Shown here: positions 1-8,927 of the stretch, piece after piece
Numbering within the stretch: position 1 is the first letter of the stretch
How the letters are laid out: the number at the start of each line of letters is the position of its first letter
Assembly: GCA_029448655.1 (NCBI GenBank)
Contig: JACCLO010000009.1
Span: 558,001 to 622,000, forward strand
Direction: 5' to 3'
From: Wolfiporia cocos
Taxonomy: Eukaryota > Basidiomycota > Agaricomycetes > Polyporales > Phaeolaceae
Length of the DNA: 64,000 nt
Notes under the pieces: generated by a model
Databases searched by the model: none
The model's input: the letters and a program-made list of their open reading frames with translations, nothing else
Told to the model about the DNA's origin: nothing
Made by a program: the position numbers and the translations under genes

Positions 1-1539
1 GTCTCCCTTCTTGATCCGCACGTTGTTGTATCCTGCTCTAAGGTCCATTTTTGTGAAGATCTTTGCTCCTTTTAGCTTTTCCAGGAGCTCTGAGATTAGT
101 GGCAAGGGATAGACGTTCTTTATCGTCCCTTCGTTCAGATATCGATAATCTTGACAGGGTCGTAGGCCGCTGTCCTTCTTTGGGACGAAAAAGAATGGTG
201 ACGCCATCGGGGATTTTGAAGGGACTATGAATCCCTTGGCCAAGTTTTCCTTTAAGAATTCGTCCAGCGCCTGCTGCTCTTTAGGTGAGAGTGCATAGAC
301 TTTGCAGTCTTTCGGCACGAAATCGGGTTTTAATTCGATCGCATGGTCCCATGGTCTCGACGGGGGGAACGCTGCTGCGGACTCCTTGCTGAACACCTTG
401 GCGAAATCCAGTAGGTGTTTCGGGACCATCTCCTCAATTGTTCGTTCTGGTTCGGGGGTCTTCTGCGCGAATTCCTGAGATTTCGTCAACGCTTTCCTGA
501 CAGCGTTGATGATTTGTATCTTTGTTCGGAACTTCTTTCGCGTCTCTCCTTTCTTTCCTATGATCCTAGGGTTATCTTTCGCAAAGCGTCGGATCGCCTC
601 GTACTCTTCGGGAGTATAGAGCCGCTGTGCTGTTTCTTCTGGCTGGTCCGTGGATCCGAACCCTTTCTCCCCTCGTTCTGTTTCATCTAGATCTTCGACC
701 TCTAAGATGTCGGGGGTGAGGTGTCGTTTGAAAATTATCTGGGCTATTCGCATGCCCGGGATAATTCTATGCGCCTTGTCTGAGTAGTTGAAGACGATGG
801 CTCCGACGTCTCCTCGGTAGTCCGAATCTATGATTCCGGCTTGTACTACCAATCCGTGTCTGAGGGTGTTGCCTGATCGTCCGGCCAGCCTTCCATACGA
901 TCCCTTCGGGATCTTCATTTTTACTCCAGTGGAGACGAGTTTCCATCCTCCGGCGGGAATCTCGGTTTCTTCTGCGGCGTAAAGATCATACCCCGCAGCT
1001 TCTTGGGTCCCCCTTGTTGGAATTTTTCCTTCTGGGGCAACTACCATCTCCACCGTATCCATTCGGATCGTGGCTTCCTGTTTTTTTTCTTCTGCCCCTA
1101 GTATTGATCGTACATCGACTGTTTGGTCCTTCCAGTCGATTGTGGGGTTTTCGTCTTTTAGCCATCCATACCCTAGAATCATATTTTCTGTTCCGATCGA
1201 TCCTACCAGGAATCGGACTTTTCGCGTTTTCTGGGTCTTCGGGTATCGTAGTAGTATGGTGGCTTCTCGGTCTATTCGCCCATCTTTGTTTTCTGTCCCG
1301 TCAACATTTTTGACGATGATCGGGTTCTTCAAGGGTTGCGTGGGCACCTTGTATTTTTCTACCACCCTGCTGTGGATCAGGTTCGACATTGCTCCTGAGT
1401 CGATTAGTGCATTGCACTTCACGGGTTTTGCCAGCGTCATGATTACCGGGATGAAGAGGGATCGATTCTTCTCGAACGAGGTAATTACATGCGCTGCTTT
1501 CTCGGAGGGTAAGACCGTGGGCTTCCCTCCTAGGCAAAA
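1..1539 (-). CDS. Protease-dUTPase-RT part of Pol, element 1 (partial)
   Basis: Open frame running off the left edge, overlapping the end of gag in the -1 frame. Near 1395 the aspartic protease motif LIDSGA is visible. A complete trimeric dUTPase follows at about 1010-680, with all five family motifs: [18 protein letters not shown], a motif 3 with [17 protein letters not shown] and RGEKGFGST. The start of RT then reads [13 protein letters not shown] at the edge. dUTPase hydrolyses dUTP to dUMP and pyrophosphate, limiting uracil incorporation during reverse transcription. I see no internal stop, unlike the same domain in element 2. Certain for PR and RT; dUTPase is assigned on motif order and spacing. 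Confidence 0.88.
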
Positions 1540-3378
1540 TCCTGTTCTTCTACGAGCCGTGCTAGGAGCTCGGGGTTCTTGGCTTTCAGAGTCCTAATGG
1601 CTGTGACCGCTCTGTTAGCGGTGATGTATTCAGTCTCTTCCTCAGAGACTTCTTCGATGCGAGCTTCTTGCTCGGCTTCTTCTTCTTCGGTTTTTCGAGT
1701 AGTCCGCCTAGGGCGGGCTGGCTTCCTTGGCCTCTTTGGGCAGTCTCGCGACATATGCCCTGGCTGATGACAGGTGAAACATTTTCCCTTCTTGATGTGA
1801 TCGTCCCTTTCCTGGGTGGTCATTCGATCTACATCCATCGCATTCGGATCTTTCGGTGCGGGTGCCTGTGGAGCACTAGTGCGTCCGTTATGCTGGTTCG
1901 AGGCTTGCCACGCCTTTTTCTTGACAAACGGTTTATCCCGTTTCAAGAATATCTTGTACGTATTTTCATAGTACGAGGCAGCGGACTGCCATTCATCAAT
2001 GGTCGCTGGTAGCGGCCGAACACCGATGATATATCGGGTCGTATGTTCGGGTAACCCTTTCTCGAAGAGGGTTATGAGCAGCGCGTTTCCGTCTGCGCTG
2101 TATCGATTGTACTGGGCCTTCCTGGCCAAGTTGTTGAACTCGGTGATATAATCATCGATGTCCTTTCTGTCCTGGGTTACGTCCAGGATTTTCTTCCGCG
2201 CTTTCTGTACCTCTTCGATGGCTCCGAAGGCTTTCTGGAAGTCTGCATCAAATTGTGCAAGACTAGGCGGGAAGAATCGTTTCGTCTGGGGGTTCGTATA
2301 AACCCGGTGATAATTCTGTTTCCATTGGCCCGTTTTCCCCTTGTTCGAAATATAAGAGAGGATAAAGATCACTCTCTGAACGTCGTTTTGGAACGACGTT
2401 TCGTACATCGTAAACCAGGAATTGCACTGGTTTATGAAGTTCTGCATGTCGGATCGTTCCCCATCGAATACGTCGGGGGAATTGATCTTTATCATCGGGG
2501 GTCGGTAGTACGGGTTCGGCGCCGGAGGTTGAGGCTGCGGCGCATTCGGTGGTGGAGGCCTTCCTGGGGGTCCTCCTCCTCCCGGGTATCCTCCACCCGG
2601 GTTTCCTGGGTTTCCTCCGGGGTTCCCTGAGTTTCCTCCAGGGGTTCCTCCTCCGGGGTTCGCGGGGGCTCCTCCTCCGAGTCCTCCAGGAGGGGGGGCA
2701 TTCCCTCCTCCGAGTCCGAAGTTTCCTCCCAGTCCTCCTCTGCTTGTACCTGCGGAGGTTCGTCCAAATAGGCCTGAAGGCCACGTTCCTGGGTTTGTCG
2801 TTCCCATTCCTCCGCTTGGGCTAATCCAAGACGGATCTCCTCCGCTACCCATTCCGGGTGCGTTCTGTGGGGGGGGTTCCAAAGAGGTCTGTTCCTCCAG
2901 CCATAGACCCAATCCCACCCTGCGCAAAAGCAGATATAAATCCTGGAGGGTCCTGTCCTCTGGTCTGGCTGTTATCTGTTCCTGTAAGGTTTCCAGGATT
3001 TCTCCCATCATTTCCGATGCGCTCAATTCCTGCCATTCCTGTGGTGCCCGAAGGCTGATTCGTATTTCCATCGGCATCGGAGGTTCTGTTGATGGTTTCG
3101 GTTTCGTTTTCGGTCAACGTCGCGGTTGACATCGGAGGGATTTCTCCGAATCGTTCGAACGCTTTACGCGTTATTTCCCAAGCGGTCGTTCCTGCGGAGG
3201 GGTATACTTGTACCCACTTCGATGCCCTATCTTCTCTTGGAATGACAACAATTCCTCCGCGGTTACGGAAGGCTCCAATGGTGTCAGTCCACTCGTATCG
3301 GTTGAGTCTGTAGACTCCCTGAATGTCCTCGGGCAAGAGTTCAATCAGTCGTGCTGGGAATTCTGGTCCAAATATCAT
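1530..3378 (-). pseudogene. Gag of element 1, one frameshift
   Basis: Capsid/nucleocapsid polyprotein. The N-terminal part is read from 3378 (MIFGPEFPARLIELLPED) and stops at 2845. The rest, a Gly/Pro-rich linker, a capsid-like helical region and one CCHC knuckle (CFTCHQPGHMSRDC), is open in another frame down to the TAG at 1530. The frames join exactly at a run of eight G at 2869-2876 (C on the coding strand); removing one base restores continuity with the layout of element 2 Gag. The break is either a real slippage mutation or a sequencing/assembly error. After the knuckle comes a basic then acidic tail ending EEQDFA. Pol follows in the -1 frame. Confidence 0.85.
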
Positions 3379-3412
3379 GTGCCCTTACACCGTGGTAGGT
3401 GAGGGTGTGATA

Positions 3413-3423
3413 AGCTCGACCTT
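3413..3423 (-). promoter_or_regulatory. Primer-binding site, self-priming type, element 1
   Basis: One base inside the 5' LTR the element RNA reads AAGGTCGAGCT. This 11-mer is the exact reverse complement of AGCTCGACCTT, which lies in the LTR at 3760-3750, 35 nt downstream of the start of a TATATAA box. No TGG (complement of tRNA CCA) occurs at the site. This is the arrangement of Tf1 of fission yeast, whose 5' mRNA end folds back to prime reverse transcription. Assignment rests on complementarity and position; the transcription start is inferred. Confidence 0.7.
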
Positions 3424-3424
3424 C

Positions 3425-4133
3425 TGTTACGGGTCGAATACCCGTTCGTATATTCGAGTCGCGAATATAGATCGTTCTTCTGCACGTAGGCTTGTTGCCG
3501 TATGCAAGGCAAATACTCGTTAGATGCCTTCAAGTCCTAGGTGAAGTTCCTAGGAGATCGTGTAATATCCAATACGCGTTAGAGGATATAATCTGTTCAG
3601 GTGCGAGTCGAAATAGAATATAAGACTCGCCTAAGTCCGAGAAGTCAGTGTGCACTTCGAGGACTTAGTCGTTCAGTTGCTCGAGCGAGAAATACTGAGC
3701 GTAGTTTCCTACGTTTGAGAACGAGTATAAGACTTCTTGTTTGTACAACAAGGTCGAGCTGAAGAGCCTCGACAGTAGGTACATTAGTTTATATACTACG
3801 TTGGGTTTCAGGGGTCAAGTCCGTCCCAGATGCCACCGATACTATCTACGCTATGGTACCAAACGTTTGATAAGTATGGAGTGATATATCTGAGACGATG
3901 GATAGGAATGATGGCGGTTGAACGCCATCTATCAGCTAATAAACGATGAACATGAAACGGTGGCAGGGTTGGATCTGCCGAAGGTGAAACGCGCCCTATA
4001 GACTAGTACAACTGGGGATACGCCCAGTAGAGTCACGAGTAGCCAGGGGAGTTGGTTGCACAACAAGTCCCTGTATCGTATTTGCCCAGTGGTGAGTTCT
4101 GTCGATATTCGAAAAATCAAAATAACCGTAACA
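3425..4133 (-). repeat. 5' LTR of element 1 (LTR-A, copy A1)
   Basis: 709 bp bounded by TGTTAC...GTAACA. Contains TATATAA (3795-3789, minus) and the presumed transcript 5' end at about 3760. The same sequence recurs in inverted orientation at 5169-5877 with identical length, and as solo or degraded copies further along the window. Confidence 0.92.
3750..3795 (-). promoter_or_regulatory. LTR-A promoter: TATA box and predicted start
   Basis: TATATAA at 3795-3789 with AGCTCGACCTT beginning 35 nt downstream at 3760. Family B has the same box, spacing and 11-mer, so the block is conserved while surrounding LTR sequence diverged. The 11-mer pairs with the primer site at 3423-3413. Confidence 0.6.
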
Positions 4134-5113
4134 CGCCGCAGAGGAGGTACTCCCCTCAACACCTACAGATCAGACACGCCCTACTATGGTACAGGGCCGA
4201 GGGACCTTTTGCTGGCCAAGCCGATGGCTGGACGGCCCTCTTCGACATCGCGCAGGACCTCACCCACGTTTACAGCTCGTACCAGAACATCACCGAGGAC
4301 CTCGTCCGAATGGAGGGGCAGATCAGAGCGCAGAGAGAGGGACTTGAGCTACTCACCGACAGACTTATCGACAGATTGGCCGCCACCACGACGGCCCGAC
4401 TACAACACGCGCTCAACGACTTCGAGGATCGCGAGCACACTACTCCCAACCGACCCGAATACGTGCCACGACCCGCCCGCTTTTTCACCACCGACGAACG
4501 ACGCCGAGTTGCAAGGCCGTTTGATTTTATGGAACGCGATAGAGTATTATTTCCACTGCCTACCGAGACTCAGAGGGCCCGCCGAACAGGAGCTAGAGAC
4601 TCGACGCCACGTATTCCTGGTCTGGGAAGTGACAGGAGACGTGAACCACCTGCACGCCCGACGAGCCCTAGGGCTACCCCAGCGCGACAGCGAAGAGCGA
4701 ATAGCACGCCGCCTATTCGACGATCTCCTTCAGTGCAGAGCATTACCCGTGAGGAGTTTGAGCGAGGTGCGAGGGAGCACGAACGAGACACCGCCTCCTT
4801 AGCCACATGGGCGGTGCGGAACCTTCACCGAGCCACGCACCACTGGAGATACCGACACAATGAATACCTCCGCGATATCCCTTCCCTACGGGTACCAGCG
4901 AGGCCCTCGCCAGAACAACCCTGTCAACAATGTGGCTCCGCTAGTCACTGGATCCTCGACTGCCACGACGATATTTGCAGAGCTTGTGGGCTCAATCAAC
5001 CAGGTCATTGACAGAATGAATGTCGCCAACACTTCGTATGGCGAACTCCTACGACCCCGTCCCTCAGCGGGAACGGCGACATCTATAACGAACAGGACAC
5101 CGAGGCACTCTGA
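4134..5113 (+). pseudogene. ORF3 (coiled-coil, double CCHC) of a third chromovirus, 5'-truncated
   Basis: Plus-strand frame open from the element 1 junction to 5113 except one TGA at 5009-5011. Residues matching element 2 ORF3 begin at QIRHALLWYR. A helical, coiled-coil-like stretch, a long Arg/Pro/Ser linker, the block SPSVQSITREEFERG, and two zinc knuckles follow: CQQCGSASHWILDC (CX2CX4HX4C), then CRACGLNQPGH with its last Cys just past the TGA (CX2CX6HX4C). The TGA replaces an Arg codon present in element 2. The ORF is followed by a polypurine tract and LTR A2, so this is the 3' end of a plus-strand element interrupted by element 1. The apparent ATG at 4052 lies in the LTR and is not a real start. 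Function unknown; the knuckles suggest nucleic-acid binding. Confidence 0.75.
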
Positions 5114-5151
5114 AGGGAGGAACTTGGGAGATTCGTCGAGGCCGACGAACG

Positions 5152-5168
5152 CTTAGAGAGGGGGCTGA
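5152..5168 (+). promoter_or_regulatory. Polypurine tract before LTR A2
   Basis: TTAGAGAGGGGGCTGA lies immediately 5' of the LTR, where plus-strand DNA synthesis is primed. It matches the G-rich tract ending in TGA at the same place in element 2. Confidence 0.7.
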
Positions 5169-5877
5169 TGTTACGGTTATTTTGATTTTTCGAATATCGA
5201 CAGAACTCACCACCAGGCGAATACGATACAGGGACTTGTTGCACAACCAACTCCCCTGGCTACTCGTGACTTTACTGGGCGCATCCCCAGTTGTACTAGT
5301 CTGTAGGGCGCGTTTCATCTTTAGCAGATCCAACTCTGCCACCGTTTCATGTTCATCATTTACTAGCTGATAGATGGCGTTCAACCGCCATCATTCCTAT
5401 CTATCGTCTCGGATATATCACTACATACTTATCAAATGTCTGGTACTATAACGTAGATAGTATCGGTGACATCTGGGACAAACTTGACCCCTAAAACCTA
5501 ACGTAGTATATAAACTCATGTACTTACTGTCGAGGCTCTTTAGCTCAACCTTGTTGTACAAACAAGAAGTCTTATACTCATTCTCAAACGTAGGAAACTA
5601 CGCTCAGTATTTTTCGCTCGAGCAAATCGAACGACTAAGTCCTCGAAGTGCACACTGACTTCTCGGACTTAGGCGAGTCTTATATTATATTCGACTCGCA
5701 CCTGAACAGATTATATCCTCTAACGTGTATTGGATATTAACCGATCTCCTAAGGACTTCACTTAGGACTTGAAGGCATCTAACGAGTATTTGCCTTGCAT
5801 ACGGCGACGTGCCTACGTGCAGAAGAACGATCTATATTCGCGTCCTGAATATACAAATGGGTATTCGACCCGTAACA
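5169..5877 (+). repeat. 3' LTR of the interrupted plus-strand element (LTR-A, copy A2)
   Basis: 709 bp, TGTTACGG...CCCGTAACA, in the orientation opposite to A1. With A1 it makes a roughly 0.7 kb inverted repeat around ORF3. The promoter 11-mer has one change (AGCTCAACCTT). No clear target duplication can be tested because the left end of this element is outside the window. Confidence 0.9.
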
Positions 5878-6617
5878 TCTTGGATAGCCAGTTTGGCCAA
5901 CCATCCTAGAGTGTTCTCCTCCCCTTACTCCTGACCAATATGGTAATTTTTTATGTGACTATACATAATGAGTGTTTAGTGTGACTATGACTATTGGAGT
6001 GAGAACACTGTAGCGATGGCTGGTTTTAGGAGCCTGGGTGCTATCCAGCTTGCAGGCCAGTATATATGCTACTCCAGTGTTTGTATGTGTTATGCTGTGT
6101 GGCCAGTAATGGCAGAGTCCATGGTAACATAGTGAAACATTGGTGATTGTATGTTAGATCAACAGGTGATCAGAGTGATTGTAGATGATCGTGGTGGCTA
6201 CACCAAGTGTCTGGTTAGGGTTTGGCATGTGACTAGGGTTACTATATAAGGAATGGGTGCTAAGATAAGATAAGATAAGGGAACTTGTCAGACATTGTTA
6301 GTGTGACAAGTGTTACTGAGACTTACTAATGCAGTTGGTAAGGGGTTGTTGGTCTAGTAGCAGCAGGCTAATCAAGCTAGAATAGTGAGACTAGAAACGA
6401 AGTGAGTAGTTCTAAGGCAACTATGCCTTAGAGGTCAAGCTTATATACATGGGTTGTAGCGACCAGTAATGGTCTGCCCTAAAGCTAGACGGTCTGTGCA
6501 CAAGCCAGTAATGGCAAGCGTGCGTTTGTTTGGGTGCCAGGTAATGAGCGACCCAATCATAAGTGTGCTTTGAACTGTAGGTCCATGTTTGTGATTTGTG
6601 GCAACAAACATTAGTCA
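5878..6617. other. Non-coding, LTR-like spacer
   Basis: No credible ORF. It holds a TATA-like CTATATAAGG near 6243 followed by three tandem GATAA units near 6262-6280, and later CTTATATACATGG near 6438. That last motif recurs near 16490, 19195 and 62620, so the stretch is probably a degraded LTR of another family. I could not define its ends. Confidence 0.4.
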
Positions 6618-7248
6618 TCAGGTGTTACGGGTCGAATACCCGTTCGTATATTCGAGTCGCGAATATAGATCGTTCTTCTGCACGTAGGCGAGAGCCGTGT
6701 GCAAGGCAAATACTCGTTAGATGCCTTCAGGTCCTAGAGAGACTTCTCTAAGAGATTGGTAAATATCCAATACGCGTTAGAGGATATAATCTGTTCGGAT
6801 GCGAGTCTGATAGAATATATGACTCGCCTAAGTCCGAGAAGTCAGTGTGCACTTCGAGGACTTAGTCGTTCGGTTGCTCGAGCAAGAAATACTGAGCGTA
6901 GTTTCCTACGTTTGAGAATGAGTATAAGACTTCTTGTTTGTACAACAAGGTCGAGCTGAAGAGCTTCGACAGTAAATACATGAGTTTATATACTTCGCCA
7001 GGTTTTAGGGGTCAGGTCCGTCCCAGATGCCACCGGTACTATCTACGCTATAGCCCCAAACGTTTGATAAGTATGTAGTGATATATCCGAGACGATAGAT
7101 AGGAATGATGGCGGTTGAACGCCATCTATCAGCTAATGAAAGATAGAAATGAAACGATGACAGAGTTGGATCTGTCAGAGATGAAACACACTGCGTATGC
7201 TAGTACAACTGGGGATGTGCCCAGCAGAGTCACGAGTAGCCAGGAGAG
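6618..7248 (-). repeat. Solo LTR-A copy A3, left part, with TSD
   Basis: LTR-A begins at 6623 after the duplication TCAGG (6618-6622) and is cut at 7248 by element 2. Its remainder is at 15235-15315, followed by TCAGG again at 15316-15320. GAGAG at 7244-7248 is the left target duplication of element 2. No internal region is attached, so it was a solo LTR before element 2 arrived. Confidence 0.9.
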
Positions 7249-7791
7249 TGTTACGGATCGAATATCCGTTCAACGCAAAATAACCAAGTCGAGTTACTCA
7301 GCGTATCGAGTAGCGCACTACTCGTCGGACTCTTCTGAGTCAGAGCGTCGATATCTAAGCTGCAGGCTTAATTGCTTAAGCCTTTGAGAACGAGTATAAG
7401 ATCCTTGTAATTCAACAAGGTCGAGCTGAGGAACTCGACCGGTATTTACATCAGGTTATCTACTGCGGTCTGTTAATCGGGGTCATAGTGTCCTTGGTAC
7501 TGCTACTATTAAGTCCGTTGGGCTAACGATATAAGTAATAAAGGAGAAGTGTTGCAGTTGAGCGCAACAAGGGATGAAACTAAGAACTACTGTGGTTAGA
7601 CACAGAACATCAGCTAGGACGTGATGCAAACATGGAGAATGGGCATAGGGTTGTTATACATGAAACAGGACCTACGGTTGAGCGGAGGCCCCCTAGAAAT
7701 AGAGCGCTGGGTACAATGGTTGAACGCTAAGTCCTTATACACAGTGATGCGTCAAACGGAATATTCGAGTGTACCTGGTAAGATTGTAACA
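7249..7791 (-). repeat. 3' LTR of element 2 (LTR-B)
   Basis: 543 bp, TGTTACGGATCG...GATTGTAACA on the plus strand. It pairs with 14688-15229. LTR-B shares the TATA/self-priming block with LTR-A but little else at sequence level. Confidence 0.93.
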
Positions 7792-7808
7792 TCACCCCCC
7801 CCCTCAAG
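7792..7808 (-). promoter_or_regulatory. Polypurine tract of element 2
   Basis: On the minus strand a TTGAGGGG...GGTGA tract abuts the 3' LTR. It is the expected plus-strand primer. Confidence 0.75.
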
Positions 7809-7847
7809 CCTTCATCACCCTCGATGAAATCCAAGCTTCACGGCCAC

Positions 7848-8927
7848 TCAGAGGGCCTCTGGGTAGGGGTCGTTGTATCCCGCATCTGTATCGGGGAGCG
7901 GAGGCGTCGGAGGGGGGATCCATACCTGATAGAGGGCACACTTGCCGACACGATGTCCTGGCTGTGTGACTCTGCAGGTAGGGCATCTGTAGTCAGGACA
8001 GTCGAGGACCCAATGCCAGGGGCTACCGCATCGACAACAGGGCTCTTCGGCAGATGGTCGAGGTGGTGAGCGAGCTGAGGGGACGGTGTGAAGATACTCT
8101 CCTGACTCGTACCGCTGGTGGTGGTGGTGGGCCCAAAGACGCTGTCTGAGCCAGGTAGGCAGCTGGTAAAGGGATTCGTCCCATCCGTCCCTCCCTCGCT
8201 CCCACTCCTCCCGGGTAATGATCTCAACTGATGGAGATCAGTTACTAACTCTGTCGCTAGCAGCTGCAGAGGTCGGCGAGGGGGGAGCCCTACCATGGCT
8301 CAACCCCTCTCGAACTGGGCGTCGTTCATCGTTTCGTGGATGCGGAGGAGAGCGCACTGATTCTCGAGGTCGAGGTCCTGCGGGGGTGGTCGGTACGGCA
8401 GCGTCGCGAGGTACCACATGACTGTATTCCATAAAATAGAATGGTTCTGCGATTCGATCCAGCTCGCCGTCGTCGAGTAACCAGGGGGGCATGGCTGGGA
8501 CAGGGCTTCGCGTTCGTGGTAAGCGGGGCGGGCCCGCTTCGACCTCTGCGAACGCTCGCCGGATTCGCGATGGTGTCGACGCCCTGAGGTGGTCGATCCA
8601 CTGACCGATGCACCGCCCAAGCCTCTGTTGCTGAAGGAGGGTTGTGCGCTCGAGTTGGACGATTCTCTCTGTGACGTCCTGGTATTGGTCGAATATGTCG
8701 GTGAGTTCCTGTACGAGTTCAAATCGATCGGTCCAGGGGGTCGCCTGCCCTCCGGGGGGGATGTCGGACCTGTGCCAGGTGAGCGCATGTCTGATGCGGA
8801 CGTGGGCATCCTCCGAGCAGCCGTAACACCTGCCTGTCTGGTACCCCATGCGGACTGCGAGGGATCGCCGCATCGTCGGGGCGGTAGGTCGCTCAGACGG
8901 CGTAGTTGTAGGGAGTGGCGTCGACAT
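7848..8927 (-). pseudogene. ORF3 of element 2: coiled coil plus two CCHC knuckles
   Basis: 360 codons including stop, in the -1 frame relative to pol and starting just after the chromodomain (ATG at 8927). One in-frame TGA at 8240-8238 splits it. The N-terminal part (MSTPLPTTTPSERP...) has a CYGC pair. A probable coiled coil around ELVQELTDIFDQYQDV, then an Arg/Pro/Ser linker, follow. After the TGA come SPSVEIITREEWERG and the knuckles CCRCGSPWHWVLDC and CPTCRVTQPGHRVGKC. The copy at 4134-5113 has the same architecture at roughly 35-45% identity over the structured parts. Not an envelope: no signal peptide or membrane segment. I know no family name; a second nucleocapsid-like protein is the simplest reading. 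Confidence 0.75.

Larger units (their letters stand above)
1..4133 (-). mobile_element. Ty3/gypsy chromovirus, element 1 (family A), cut by window edge
   Basis: Minus-strand LTR retrotransposon. The order from its 5' end is LTR (4133-3425), a self-priming type primer site (3423-3413), gag (3378-1530) and protease-dUTPase-RT, which runs off the window at base 1. RNase H, integrase and 3' LTR must lie to the left. Pol is open over the visible part and gag is open except for one homopolymer frameshift, so this copy is younger or better preserved than element 2. Its right LTR abuts the coding sequence of a plus-strand relative (ORF3, 4134 onward), which suggests insertion into that element. The five bases CGCCG at 4134-4138 are the expected target duplication, whose partner lies outside the window. 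Confidence 0.9.

Noticed and set aside
4052..4133. ATG at 4052 as start of the ORF3 protein
   Set aside because: These bases belong to LTR A1 of element 1; homology to the other ORF3 begins only after the LTR boundary.
6261..6280. Tandem GATAA units as a nitrogen-regulation (GATA-factor) site
   Set aside because: They lie in repeat-like DNA far from any nitrogen gene and are as easily a simple repeat.
8300..8927. Pol C-terminal extension as ordinary pol sequence
   Set aside because: Chromoviral pol should end soon after the chromodomain; this part overlaps ORF3. I kept it only as the dual-frame question.
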